A model generated the notes under the pieces. That model had not been told where the DNA came from. It did not search any database and saw only the letters and a list, made by a program, of their open reading frames with translations. A stretch of 64,000 nt of DNA from JABFXX01 sp964419605 (GTDB taxonomy: Bacteria; Myxococcota_A; Polyangia; Haliangiales; Haliangiaceae), in NCBI GenBank assembly GCA_964419605.1, contig CAYQQM010000016.1, forward strand, positions 1-64,000, read 5' to 3'. A program made the translations under genes and the position numbers. Positions 16,643-25,829 of this stretch are shown here, one piece after another. Numbering within the stretch: the stretch's first letter is position 1; each line of letters begins with the position of its first letter.

Positions 16643-17656
16643 ATGCGCAGCAGCTGTGGTCTGTGTTTGGCGTTCATCTCGCTAACGGGATGCGGTTCCC
16701 ACGGTAGCAGCTCAACGAGCGATGGCGGTGGTAGCGATAGCGGGATCGACGCCCCCAGGCGCGGCTTTCAGATCCGGGGCGCAAGCGTCGTGGTGGAGCC
16801 AAACCAAGAGTTCACGTATTGTCACTACTTTCGAACCCCAAACACCGAGCCGATGGCGATCCATACATGGCGATCGTCGATGACCTCGGGCAGCCACCAC
16901 ATGATCATGTTTACGTCCGCGCAAGACATGGGAACGCCGGGAACCTACACACCAAACTGTGGGTTCGGTAGCAGCCTGGGGCGGGCGAACCGCGCGGTAT
17001 GGACGTATGCTGCCCATAGCCTCCACTCGATGGTCGCGCTGCCAACCGATGATGGCGAAGGCAGGCCGCTTGGCCAGGTCGTTCAGCCGAACACCCCAGG
17101 ATTTCTCCAGGTGCACTACCTGAATCCGACCGCTGCTCCGCTCACCGTTGAAGTGGTTCTTGACGCTGAGGCATTCGATGCCAACGCGGCGTTCACCGAG
17201 ACAGCTCCGTACATCACGTACCACGCTGGGCTCTCGATCAATCCAACAGGGGTTGGAGGCACACCCTCGTTGGCGAATGGAGGCATCGCGACCCAGACGT
17301 GCACGACGCCTCCAGATGCGAAGTTCTGGATGATCTCGACGCACGCGCACAAGCAGGCTGTCAAGACCGAAGTTAGAAACGGTCCGGCAACGAGTGCGAC
17401 AGTTGTTTTCACGAGTGAGGACTGGGAGAACCCCATCCCGCGGATGTGGAACACTCCGCCGTTCTACACGTTCAACGATGCGTCGGGACCGAACAAACTG
17501 ACCTACACGTGCACCTACGTGAACAACACGAACCGCATCATCACATCCGGCGACTCGGAGCAGACCGATGAGATGTGCATGGCGATCGGGTTCATGTTCC
17601 CCGCCGCCCAGCCAACGCATTGCCTCTGCGCAACGTTGGGCTGCTTCAACACGTAG
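16643..17656 (+). CDS. Copper type II ascorbate-dependent monooxygenase-like lipoprotein
   Basis: 337 residues. Lipobox SLTGC at residue 17, Ser/Gly/Asp-rich spacer, then the two-domain fold of PHM/DBH-type monooxygenases: GSHHMIMFTSA (first copper, His-His), HVHYLN-like LQVHYLNPT, THAHKQAVK (second copper) and DEMCMAIGFMFPA, where the Met is the CuM ligand. Cys-rich. Substrate unknown; family members hydroxylate C-H bonds using ascorbate. Upstream is the orphan VapB; no partner operon. AAGGTGG lies just upstream. Confidence 0.85.
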   Translation: MRSSCGLCLAFISLTGCGSHGSSSTSDGGGSDSGIDAPRRGFQIRGASVVVEPNQEFTYCHYFRTPNTEPMAIHTWRSSMTSGSHHMIMFTSAQDMGTPGTYTPNCGFGSSLGRANRAVWTYAAHSLHSMVALPTDDGEGRPLGQVVQPNTPGFLQVHYLNPTAAPLTVEVVLDAEAFDANAAFTETAPYITYHAGLSINPTGVGGTPSLANGGIATQTCTTPPDAKFWMISTHAHKQAVKTEVRNGPATSATVVFTSEDWENPIPRMWNTPPFYTFNDASGPNKLTYTCTYVNNTNRIITSGDSEQTDEMCMAIGFMFPAAQPTHCLCATLGCFNT

Positions 17657-18142
17657 GCGGGCGATCTCGCACTAGAGCACCGAACAGGTTGAATGTCGTG
17701 GCCAGACGCGGCGTTGTGCGGCGGATCCGAACGCACGCCCGGAGCGCAACGACGACCGTAGTGTCCCTACGCGAGGAGCGAGCACAGAGAGGATGTTGTG
17801 GCGCCGCCCGCACAAAAGAAAGCGCGGTTCGGGACTCTGGGACGGCGATCTAAACGAAATGCGCAACGTTGTAGCTCCGAACCGACGGAAGCGAAGGCAA
17901 CGGTGACGCTTGTCGACACGTTGAAGTTCTGCATACGGATCGCGACGCCGTCGCGTCCCCGACCGGGGGGGACCGCAACCAGACACGTTGTCCGAAACGT
18001 ATCCGAAGGATGCGAGCCCGTTTTGTGCGTGAGGACAATGGAAGGAAACGTGTGCCTTGCGCTCCCCATGTGCTGCGATGTCAGACTCTCACTTGTGCCT
18101 CGGCGAATATGGATTCTCCAGCGAATCAGCTATTGTGGACAT
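17657..18142 (+). other. Intergenic, no gene supported
   Basis: 486 bases between the copper-enzyme gene and the DUF1266 gene. The reading frame of the downstream gene is open upstream through part of this stretch, but the composition (Arg/Thr/Val runs) is not protein-like, and ATG at 18143 is the natural start. Nothing recognised. Confidence 0.4.
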
Positions 18143-18694
18143 ATGACATGGGTTGTCGTCATAGCAGTAGTCGTGGCGTTGTTGGCTGCAGCATGGTTCT
18201 TTCTCCTAGACCATCGATCACCGCAACAAGTCATGGACGCGGAAGATGGACAGGATGCACTCAAGCGCTGGTCTCGTGTCGCGTATTGCAGCGTCAATGG
18301 AAAATTCGACCCTGCGCGGCACGGCGACAGCGCTTGCAAACAAGTGCTCGCCCGCGACTGGGATATCTCCGACAAAGGTGCGCTGATGAGTCGGGCCGAT
18401 GAACTGGCGAGCGCGCCGAGTGGCAACGCAGCATGGGATCACGTTCGCCGCATTCTGCTCGGCAGGCTGGCTGTGGGCGCAAACCTGATAGATGAGACGG
18501 AGTGCAAAATTATCTTGGGGTCGGCTCAAACCGCACTACTCGGGCGCTACCACAACTGGGACGAACTCATTAGTGACTATCGCAAGGGACTCGCGGCCTG
18601 GTCGGAAAACGATTCCGATCGATTGGAGAACTACGATTTTTTCGCTAAGGAAGTCGCGAAACCGCTGTCACAAGTCGTTCCGTTTCGCGCTTAG
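18143..18694 (+). CDS. DUF1266 domain membrane-anchored protein
   Basis: 183 residues. N-terminal membrane helix MTWVVVIAVVVALLAAAWFFLL, then a DUF1266-like domain: RDWDISDKGALMSRADEL, AWDHVRRILLGRLAVGANLIDETECKIILGSAQTALLGRYHNWDELISDYRKGLAAW. In this family the W-D-I and the W-E-E/Y-R-G motifs are conserved. Function unknown. The ATG at 18143 is chosen over earlier in-frame starts because of the membrane segment. Confidence 0.8.
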   Translation: MTWVVVIAVVVALLAAAWFFLLDHRSPQQVMDAEDGQDALKRWSRVAYCSVNGKFDPARHGDSACKQVLARDWDISDKGALMSRADELASAPSGNAAWDHVRRILLGRLAVGANLIDETECKIILGSAQTALLGRYHNWDELISDYRKGLAAWSENDSDRLENYDFFAKEVAKPLSQVVPFRA

Positions 18695-18793
18695 CTCTCC
18701 GAGGACCATCGCGCGAAGCTTTCCATTCGGCCGGTAGAGGTGCGGTCCGTGCCTCCACTGGAGTTGCGACACCACCGATCATGTGCCGCGCGC

Positions 18794-18817
18794 GGACGCC
18801 GAGGATGGCGCCTTTTT
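18794..18817 (+). terminator. Possible rho-independent terminator
   Basis: GACGCCgaggatGGCGCC followed by TTTTT, with one mismatch in the stem, placed between two convergent genes. Weak but well positioned. Confidence 0.35.
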
Positions 18818-18849
18818 AGAGTCACCGTGCGCGAAATTGAGCGCTGTCG

Positions 18850-20814
18850 CTAGTTCGGCACCGCAAACATGTAGAACTGGCCGAAGTACTCATCATCGTC
18901 GTTCCCGGTCGTGTCGACGATCGTCGCTCGGTCAAATGGCACACTATTCGTTACGCCAATAAACGCGGGTTGATCGTCCGGCGCATTGAACGTGAAACGG
19001 CCCACTTCCTGAGTTCCCAGATACAGCACCACTTGAAACGTCGAGTCGCCTGGAATCCCGCCATAGGCAGGCATCGTTAGATTGGGTTCGTAGAACTCAA
19101 AACCCAACGCATACGCGCGTCGGCCGGCATCTACCTGCACTTCCAGATTCTCAAAGCCCAGGGCGATATCATTCCCGGGCAAAAACGGCATCCAGTCAGG
19201 TGCCGCCGGGGTTCCCGCCGCACCGACCGCTATCGAATCGCCCCCGGGAGCCAGCGAGAAGGTCAATTCACCGATGCTCACACGATTGGCAACGAGCCCG
19301 AGGTTCGGCAATGCGCCTGTGGCGTTGGTGGCCTGGCTCGCCGCTTCAAAACTATCTTTGTCGGTGAAAACCTGCGGTGGAGCGGGCGGATTCGGAACGG
19401 TTTTGTTGGCGATGGAGATATTAGAAGCGACGGGGCGCCATAACAGAAACGACTGCGGATCGTACCGGGGCACAGGAAATGACACCGTGGCGGGCCGCTT
19501 GGCGGCAGGAACCTCGAGGCCACCGTTCACCATAAAATGGCAATAGTTTTCTCCAACAAAATAGTCGTAGAATTCATCGCGCTCGACGCCATTGATGTCG
19601 TTGAGCGCAGCGCCGTAACGGCGGTAGCAAAAAGTGTCATGAGGGCCACTCCCCGTCGACGAATATGACGAACTAAGCTCTGCGCCATCGGGGTGTACGG
19701 CGTTTTTCATGCACACTTCCTGATCGGCAAAGTTGATGAGAGGAGCGAAGCCTAAGGCGCTCAATGCGTTGTAGTCTGTTAACGGCTCTTCAATAGTACA
19801 GATGCCTGTAAGCTCATAGCCGGCCATCACTTGTCCCAGCGTATCCATGCTGGTGGGTTCGATGCAGGCAGTTGGACTCGTGTCGCTTACCCGTGAGGCG
19901 ACGACGTGATCGCCGCCCGGCTGGCCGGTGAGTGAAATGGCTTGCCCCACTAGAGCATACCGGCCCTGTGGACTGTCTAGCCACTCGCCGCTGGCAGCGC
20001 CAGCCGCGGTGGAAAAGCTGCACGTCGCAACCCCGGCGGTTTCCACATTCATGCACGGTACTTGGCCATTCTCGATCTTGGCCAACCGGGAGTTGCCCGA
20101 GAAACTCGTCCCGTGCAGCGTCGTCACTTCAATCGGCGCACAGGTCGAGCGCGGTGGCGCGACCGTAGTGCGGCTACTCCGCACGGTCTCGCGAATCATG
20201 GCATCGAGCGCTGTAGCGTCTTTTGTTCCCGCCACACAGCCTTTCAAGTTCGCGGTGAGGGAGAAGAGAGTTAGAAACAGTGACGTGGCTTTGTTCTGAC
20301 AGCCCGGATCCACGGAGAACCCGACACCCTTCGCCACCGCATCGGCATAACACGCATGTTGGCGCTCGGCGTCTTTGCCCATCGCAAACAACTTTCCCGC
20401 GGCGCACAAGCTGACCGCCGGCTCCCTCAGGGTCACATTCAGCGCGGTGACCTGGGTATCGATGCGACTGGCGACACTAGCGCTATCCCCAGTTGTCTTG
20501 CACGCGCCGCCTCGTTCGGCGACCTGAAAGTCACCCTGGAGCTTCTGCAGCGCTTTCCGCACACACTCGCGACCGACGCCTAGGCCTGTGATGCGCGCCT
20601 GTGCGTAACAGCCCAACACGGCTTGCATGTATACGCCACTGGCTGCAATTTTCGCGGCGGCACAACGACTCGCGGGCGAACCTTGCGGAAGTGTTGCCGT
20701 GGCGGCGAGCGCTGCCGGCGGAGCCGAGTTGATCGCCAGGCTCAACGCGAACTGGCACAGGACGAACAACCGGAAGTTGAATCGTTGCGAAGCTTGCCCA
20801 GATAACCGACTCAT
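18850..20814 (-). CDS. Large secreted protein with PEP-CTERM-like C-terminal domain
   Basis: 654 residues from the ATG at 20814, which has AAAGAGGGGG just upstream and begins a signal peptide (cleavage near ALAATA). Region 1 (about 40-230): Cys-rich helical repeats, CYAQARITGLGVGRECVRKALQKLQ and CYADAVAKGVGFSVDPGCQNKA, two related units. Region 2: unknown. Region 3 (about 510-654): a beta-sandwich of the type DIALGFENLEVQVDAGRRAYALGFEFYEPN ... STFQVVLYLGTQEVGRFTFNAPDDQPAFIGV, common in PEP-CTERM-type exported proteins, but with no sorting signal. Probably cell-surface or extracellular. Confidence 0.75.
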   Translation of the reverse strand: MSRLSGQASQRFNFRLFVLCQFALSLAINSAPPAALAATATLPQGSPASRCAAAKIAASGVYMQAVLGCYAQARITGLGVGRECVRKALQKLQGDFQVAERGGACKTTGDSASVASRIDTQVTALNVTLREPAVSLCAAGKLFAMGKDAERQHACYADAVAKGVGFSVDPGCQNKATSLFLTLFSLTANLKGCVAGTKDATALDAMIRETVRSSRTTVAPPRSTCAPIEVTTLHGTSFSGNSRLAKIENGQVPCMNVETAGVATCSFSTAAGAASGEWLDSPQGRYALVGQAISLTGQPGGDHVVASRVSDTSPTACIEPTSMDTLGQVMAGYELTGICTIEEPLTDYNALSALGFAPLINFADQEVCMKNAVHPDGAELSSSYSSTGSGPHDTFCYRRYGAALNDINGVERDEFYDYFVGENYCHFMVNGGLEVPAAKRPATVSFPVPRYDPQSFLLWRPVASNISIANKTVPNPPAPPQVFTDKDSFEAASQATNATGALPNLGLVANRVSIGELTFSLAPGGDSIAVGAAGTPAAPDWMPFLPGNDIALGFENLEVQVDAGRRAYALGFEFYEPNLTMPAYGGIPGDSTFQVVLYLGTQEVGRFTFNAPDDQPAFIGVTNSVPFDRATIVDTTGNDDDEYFGQFYMFAVPN

Positions 20815-20962
20815 AACGCCCCCTCTTTGTGTCGTGGGTTGTGGAGGAACTCTGTGCTGGATTCGCATTAGCAGTACTCTGAAGACGCTGGGGTCAGCAA
20901 GGGTTCGGCGCAATCGATTCGATAGCCCCCCTCCTCGAGTTCGGTGGCCCGGCACGTCTCGT

Positions 20963-23845
20963 TCAAGCGACGCTCGGTTTTGCTTCAAGCCCCGTCGCAG
21001 AGGCTTTCTGGCGCGGCAGAGTCACCGTGAATGTCGTTCCCACTCCGAGGCGGGTATCGACCTCAATCGTTCCACCATGCCGCTCCACCAGCTCATGGAC
21101 AATCGACAGCCCAAGCCCTGTTCCCTCACCCACATCCTTGGTCGTAAAAAATGGATCCCAGATCCGCGGCAATACGGCTTCCGGAATGCCAGGGCCGTTG
21201 TCGATAATCTTCACTTCTACGACTTCAGCGCGTCCACTCGTCTCAATCGTAATAACAGCCTGATCTCGGCCGCTCAGCGCCTGAGCCGCGTTGGTCAGCA
21301 GATTGAGAAACACTTGATTGATCTGCCCTGCATGGCCGCGGACCCGTCCCGGATCTCCGTAATTCTTTACGACCGTCACGTTTTGTCGAAGCAAATGGCG
21401 CAGCAGCTCTAAGGAGTCGTCTATTGAGCGATCGATGTCGAAGTCGACCACCCGCTCGTCATCGGTACGCGAGTAATTGTGTAACGCTCGAACGATCGCC
21501 TTGGTTCGCTGGGCTCCGCTCTGCACGACCTTCACCATTTCGCGCACGTCGCTCGCAGCCGCCTGGCGCGCCGAGGTGTCCTGGTCATCGATCTGCGCCA
21601 CGGCCTCTTCAAGCGGGCCTACCGTATTGACGATCGCGTTGACCGGATTGTTGATCTCGTGAGCAATTCCGGCAACCAATTGCCCAATCGAAGCGAGCTT
21701 TTCGGACCGGACGAGTTGCTGCTGCGCGCGAGTTAATTTGTCGAGGGTTTCGCCAAGCTCGCGATTCTTTCGCGCCAAGTCTGCCGTGCGCATCTGCACC
21801 GCGCGTTCGAGATCGAGATTGGCCTCCTCCGAGGTTCGCAGTTTGTCGCGCAGTTTGCGTCGCATCTCCTCGAGGGCAAGGGTGAGCCGTCCGATCTCGT
21901 CGCCTTCGCCGCCGGAAACCACCGGATCGATAAGGTCGCCATGTGCCATAGCGTCGGCGCGCTGCTCGAGGCGTCGGATCGGAGCCATGAACTGCGCCAC
22001 GGTGAACACCACCACGCCCGCGCACGCGCCAAATAGCACGAGAAAGAACACGAACAGCTCCTTGAGTGGCCGAGCCATCGACTCGCCGCGGCCGCGGTAG
22101 CTCGGATAGAACACCGCAACGGAACCGATATCATAGCGTTGGCTGCGCCACGTGATTACCAGCCGGCCTGCCTTGCCAGTAAGAAACTCCCTGCGCAGAT
22201 TGATGAGCTGACCATCCGCACTTTGAATTTGCGTTTTCACGTACCAGGGCAACTTGGGTGCCCCCATCGGACCTCCTCCTACCGATAGCAACTCACCGAC
22301 GTCGTCGAGGTAGTACACGACAGACGTTGCATCGCGCGCGTTGCCGACAATGCGCTGCAGCGAGCTTCGTGCACTGGGTTCGGTGGGAGGGCTGTCCGAA
22401 ACGCTGAGTTCGGTCTGCAGCTCTGACCGCAGCCAGTTTAGCCCGATGTTTGCCTGGCGTAGCGCAGCGTGGGTTTCAAGCCGTTTGTACTGCAAGAACC
22501 CCCACAACAGTGCCATGCCACACGCCAGCAACACCACGCCGCCAAACGACAACATGAGTTTCGACCGCAACGACAGCGACGGCGCAATGTTGCGCACTGG
22601 AACGCGGTAGCGCTGAGTCAAGTGCGCCAGCAGAGGGCGAAGCACGTCGCGATGCCACAGCTGCTCGTAGATTGCTCCAGCAACCGCAAGGACAAACGTG
22701 GCCAACGCGACGATCAGCGTATCGTCGATATCGAACCCAAGCCGGAACCGCGCAACCAATGCACCGACGACCGCGATAGCAAACCACACGCCGATCGTAA
22801 GCAGCGCGAGCTGATATGGGAGCGCTTGTGCTCGACGATAAATCACCGCTACCGGGAGGACACCGCCTGTACTCTCCGGACTCCCCGCGACTTCGTCAAA
22901 GCTGCGAAGCGAACTCGCTACCTCCGGCGCTGCCTGGATGTGCTGCATTCCCGAGAAGGAAGGATCTGCCGGGGGGCGCAGCACTCCCGTCGAGGGACTG
23001 CGGAGGGAGATCGATCCTTCACGCGAGCCCGCCAGGAAGTTGCGCAGGTCCGCGGTCAACAACCGCGCAAGCACCACCCATGCAACAACCCCAACCAACG
23101 TAGCCAATGGAAAGTAGGTTTCGAGTTGCAGATATTGCTGGCGAGAAATGGGTACGAGGTAGTACGCAAACGCGGATTGCGCCGCGAGCACGCCTCCTGC
23201 GACGATCATCGAAACCAAGGCAAAGTTCCGTGCGTGACTATCGTCGAACTTGCGCAGCGGCGAACCGGCCACAAACAGGCGCTGGCGAACTGCCTGAAGC
23301 GTGTGGGCAAGCCATGCGGCGCGCACGCACGACACCGCGTATGAATGAACCGCCGCAAGCGCGATTAGCGCTGCCGCGCGATCGGGCCGCCACCCGTCGT
23401 AGAGATACAGAAACAATCCCACGAGCGACGTGGATACGGTCCAAACGGCGGTGCGTAGCAGCAGTGCCCGAACCGGCGCTTTTAGCGTGATGCGATAGGC
23501 CTGGGTAGCGACCTCTTTGGGGACCCGCTCTCCTCGCCGGCGCGCCATAATCGCCTGCCATAGCGGCATGAACCAGGTGGCAAACGCCGCGCCCCAGACA
23601 ACGGTCGCGCCCACGACCACCGGTACCACCGTGCGAACGAGCGACAAAAACCGAAGACTTCCGAGATCAAAGGCTTCCCATAGCGGATAGGCCACCGCCG
23701 CGCATTCCACAACGGCCAGGACCACCTCGGGCACGACGAAGCGCCGCTTAAATGTGATGACGATATCCGGCGCAGCGTCGGTAGCCACTGCGGCGTCATC
23801 AGAATGCGCCTTGTCAGCGCCAGTAGCGGACTCTGCGCCCGACAT
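20963..23845 (-). CDS. Large membrane sensor histidine kinase
   Basis: About 960 residues. N-terminal half has many membrane segments (about residues 45-450), a periplasmic-type loop (YYLDDVGELLSVGGGP...), another helix near 610, a HAMP domain (PIRRLEQRADAMAHGDLIDPV), a coiled coil, HisKA with the phospho-acceptor His in GIAHEINNPVNAIVNTVG, and HATPase (NLLTNAAQALSG, DNGPGIPEAVLPRIWDPFFTTKDVGEGTGLGLS, GGTIEV). It is not a hybrid. ATG at 23845 or 23878. An in-frame palindrome (22971-23016) encodes SISLRSPSTGVLRPP in the cytosolic linker. Partner regulator not adjacent; the NtrC-type regulator is 11 kb away. Confidence 0.93.
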   Translation of the reverse strand: MSGAESATGADKAHSDDAAVATDAAPDIVITFKRRFVVPEVVLAVVECAAVAYPLWEAFDLGSLRFLSLVRTVVPVVVGATVVWGAAFATWFMPLWQAIMARRRGERVPKEVATQAYRITLKAPVRALLLRTAVWTVSTSLVGLFLYLYDGWRPDRAAALIALAAVHSYAVSCVRAAWLAHTLQAVRQRLFVAGSPLRKFDDSHARNFALVSMIVAGGVLAAQSAFAYYLVPISRQQYLQLETYFPLATLVGVVAWVVLARLLTADLRNFLAGSREGSISLRSPSTGVLRPPADPSFSGMQHIQAAPEVASSLRSFDEVAGSPESTGGVLPVAVIYRRAQALPYQLALLTIGVWFAIAVVGALVARFRLGFDIDDTLIVALATFVLAVAGAIYEQLWHRDVLRPLLAHLTQRYRVPVRNIAPSLSLRSKLMLSFGGVVLLACGMALLWGFLQYKRLETHAALRQANIGLNWLRSELQTELSVSDSPPTEPSARSSLQRIVGNARDATSVVYYLDDVGELLSVGGGPMGAPKLPWYVKTQIQSADGQLINLRREFLTGKAGRLVITWRSQRYDIGSVAVFYPSYRGRGESMARPLKELFVFFLVLFGACAGVVVFTVAQFMAPIRRLEQRADAMAHGDLIDPVVSGGEGDEIGRLTLALEEMRRKLRDKLRTSEEANLDLERAVQMRTADLARKNRELGETLDKLTRAQQQLVRSEKLASIGQLVAGIAHEINNPVNAIVNTVGPLEEAVAQIDDQDTSARQAAASDVREMVKVVQSGAQRTKAIVRALHNYSRTDDERVVDFDIDRSIDDSLELLRHLLRQNVTVVKNYGDPGRVRGHAGQINQVFLNLLTNAAQALSGRDQAVITIETSGRAEVVEVKIIDNGPGIPEAVLPRIWDPFFTTKDVGEGTGLGLSIVHELVERHGGTIEVDTRLGVGTTFTVTLPRQKASATGLEAKPSVA
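22971..23016 (-). repeat. In-frame palindromic element in histidine kinase gene
   Basis: On the coding strand: TCGATCTCCCTCCGCAGTCC then a 4-5 nt loop and GGGAGTGCTGCGCCCCCCGG. Matches the palindromes in recC (53773-53892) and plsC (39091-39132). Translated as S-I-S-L-R-S-P-S-T-G-V-L-R-P-P, the same frame as in RecC. Confidence 0.75.
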
Positions 23846-23878
23846 CGCGCCAAAGGATACCCTGGATCCCGGTCGCAA

Positions 23879-24125
23879 TGCCGCTTGCCGCTTGCGGCTC
23901 GCCGCTTCCGATGACCGCTCGCCGCTAACCGCTCGCCGCTTGTCGCTGACCGCTGACCGCTGGCTGCTTGCCGCTCGCCGCTCGCCGCTGACCGCTACCG
24001 CTGTCCACTCACCGCTGGCCGCTTGCCGCTCGCCGCTCGCCGCTCGCCGCTGACCGCTCGCCGCTTGCCGCTGACCGCTGACCGCTGACCGCTGGCTGCT
24101 TGCCGCTCGCCGCTCGCCGCTGACT
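23879..24125. repeat. Heptanucleotide tandem repeat array
   Basis: About 35 degenerate copies of a 7-bp unit (CCGCTNG / CCGCTGA; the fixed part is CCGCT). A 47-bp block at 23946-23992 recurs near 24078-24124, so the array also grew by block duplication. Two units are 6 bp, breaking phase. It lies just upstream of the histidine kinase gene on its 5' side. Confidence 0.9.
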
Positions 24126-24194
24126 GCCGGGGTGGGCGTTTGGGCTTGCGCTTCCGCTTGCGCATTGGGCGACTTATCCTTGAGCGGAACCGTT

Positions 24195-24385
24195 CGCTCC
24201 GTGCGGCCGGCTCACCCTTGCGCCGCAAGGCGCACTGGCGCTTGCCGAGCGCCATGACGGTGAGTGCCTGAGCGATCTTCCGCCGCACAGCTGAACGATG
24301 TGCGAGATGACACGCTGGGGTGCCCGCGCTCGTCACGCGCCATGCGCGGCTGCGGCGCGGGCGGGTGAGAGCCGGCCGCACGGAG
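24195..24385 (+). other. Long structured inverted repeat before the four-helix-bundle gene
   Basis: Left arm 24195-24217 (CGCTCCGTGCGGCCGGCT + CACCC) is complementary to right arm 24363-24385 with one 2-nt bulge, enclosing about 145 bases with inner hairpins such as CTTGCGccGCAAG and GGCGCTtgccgAGCGCC. It ends 29 bases before the gene start. As RNA it would form a closed multibranch structure. Candidate structured leader or non-coding RNA; no known Rfam family recognised. Confidence 0.5.
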
Positions 24386-24414
24386 CGGCGGGTCACCAGC
24401 CAAGGAGAGTCCCC

Positions 24415-24738
24415 ATGTTCGATGCACTCGAGATGTCGCTTCAGTTCCTAACCCGTCTGGTCCCCGTCGAGACCCGGATCCGCCAGCGCAGTGCATCCCT
24501 CGCCAGACAGCTCGCGGATGCGTCGGAAAGCATCGCGCTCAATCTCGGCGAGGGTCGCTTGCGGCGCGATGGCGATAAGCGGCGCCACTACGAGATGGCC
24601 GCAGGCAGCGCGAGCGAAGTCACCGTGGCGCTGCGGATCGCGATCGCTAAGCGCTATGTCTCCGCAGCCGAGGTCGCTGACGTCGAGGCGATGCTCGATC
24701 GAGTCCGTGCCATGCTGTTTCGCCTCACGCGGCGCTAG
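24415..24738 (+). CDS. Four-helix-bundle protein (S23 / IVS / bAvd family)
   Basis: 107 residues, all helical: MFDALEMSLQFLTRLVPVETRIRQRSASLARQLADASESIALNLGEGRLRRDGDKRRHYEMAAGSASEVTVALRIAIAKRYVSA. The SESIALNLGEGRLR and HYEMAAGSASEV segments are the family signature (PF05635). Relatives are encoded in 23S rRNA intervening sequences and as accessory proteins of diversity-generating retroelements, where they bind nucleic acid. Here neither an rRNA nor a reverse transcriptase is near. AAGGAG lies 6 bases before the ATG. The upstream long inverted repeat may be its RNA partner (inference). Confidence 0.88.
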   Translation: MFDALEMSLQFLTRLVPVETRIRQRSASLARQLADASESIALNLGEGRLRRDGDKRRHYEMAAGSASEVTVALRIAIAKRYVSAAEVADVEAMLDRVRAMLFRLTRR

Positions 24739-24941
24739 CGCTACCCCGCCCCTCGGAAACCGCCCTTGTCTTCGGCCCTACCTCCTCCGACGCAACGGTT
24801 CCCGAGGATTTACCGGCGACGACACGGCCTCCCGACCACAACCCATGAGCGGTCGGAGGTCCGTCGCGCCACGGTAGGGTGTCATGCCCAATCGTCCGCC
24901 TTGTTGCGGAGCAACCGGATTTGCGCAACTCTTGCTGCGAT

Positions 24942-25763
24942 ATGCATTCACTCCGCGCTTACGTCATCTTTTCCATTTCGCTTCTCGGGGTAACCGGGTG
25001 CGATCACAAAAAACAACAAGCCCAATCGGTTGCACCGAGCGAGCCCACGCCGACCCAGCCGGCCCCCGATCCGTCGCCTGCGGCACGAGCCGCGCAGCAC
25101 CCTGAGGGGTCCGCTGGCGGCAGCGCGGAACTCGGAAGCGCTGCAGCCGGCGGAAGCGGCAATGCGGCATCGGGTGGCAACGAGGTTCGCAAGCCGACGA
25201 AAGACGACCTTGCTGCCTACACCAAGGACATCGCCGGAAAGGGAAAGCTCATCGCCACGATCGAAACCAGCATGGGAGCGTTCCACTGCGAATTGTTCGG
25301 CGACAAAACGCCCATGACGGTGGCGAACTTCGTCGGACTCGCTGCAGGTAAGAAGCCGTGGCAAAACCCGAAGACCGGGTCGGTCGAAACCAATAAGCCG
25401 TACTTCGAGGGGCTTACGTTTCACCGGGTGATCCCGGGATTCATGATCCAGGGCGGAGATCCCACGGGAACGGGTACCAGCGGCCCTGGGTACTCGTTTC
25501 AGGACGAATTCGCCGACGGCACCACCATGGGGCCTGGCGCACTGGCAATGGCTAACGCTGGCAAAGGCCCCGACGGCGGCGGTACCAACGGCAGCCAGTT
25601 CTTCATCATGGAAGGGTCCCGCCCTGATCTCGTGGGCCGCCACACCATCTTCGGCCAGTGCAAGGAGGTCGATCTGGTCAAGAAGATCGCAGCCGTACCC
25701 ACCACCAACGATAAACCCAATACGCCCGTCACAATCAAGAGAATCTCGTTCGCAAAGAACTAA
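24942..25763 (+). CDS. Cyclophilin-type peptidyl-prolyl isomerase lipoprotein
   Basis: 273 residues. Lipobox LLGVTGC at about residue 17, a long Pro/Gln/Ser/Gly linker, then a cyclophilin domain: TSMGAFHCELFGDKTPMTVANFVGLA, FHRVIPGFMIQGGDPTGTGTSGPGY, FQDEF, LAMANAGKGPDGGGTNGSQFFI, HTIFGQ. The catalytic Arg (FHRV) and Gln/Phe residues are present. Exported, anchored folding catalyst. ATG at 24942 is chosen because the signal peptide begins there; an in-frame ATG at 24879 is possible. A Gly/Ser-rich low-complexity linker (residues 45-75) is unusual. Confidence 0.93.
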   Translation: MHSLRAYVIFSISLLGVTGCDHKKQQAQSVAPSEPTPTQPAPDPSPAARAAQHPEGSAGGSAELGSAAAGGSGNAASGGNEVRKPTKDDLAAYTKDIAGKGKLIATIETSMGAFHCELFGDKTPMTVANFVGLAAGKKPWQNPKTGSVETNKPYFEGLTFHRVIPGFMIQGGDPTGTGTSGPGYSFQDEFADGTTMGPGALAMANAGKGPDGGGTNGSQFFIMEGSRPDLVGRHTIFGQCKEVDLVKKIAAVPTTNDKPNTPVTIKRISFAKN

Positions 25764-25829
25764 CGGGAACGTACGTCGACAACCGTCTGCGGTCGCACTC
25801 GCCGAGACCGCGTGTCATCCTGGCAACCG

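Noticed and set aside
17798..18142. Upstream extension of the DUF1266 frame
   Set aside because: Arg/Thr-rich, no domain; the membrane helix begins at the ATG at 18143.
23879..24125. CRISPR array
   Set aside because: Units are 7 bp with no spacers.
24195..24738. Diversity-generating retroelement
   Set aside because: Only the bAvd-like gene is present; no reverse transcriptase, template or variable repeat found in the window.
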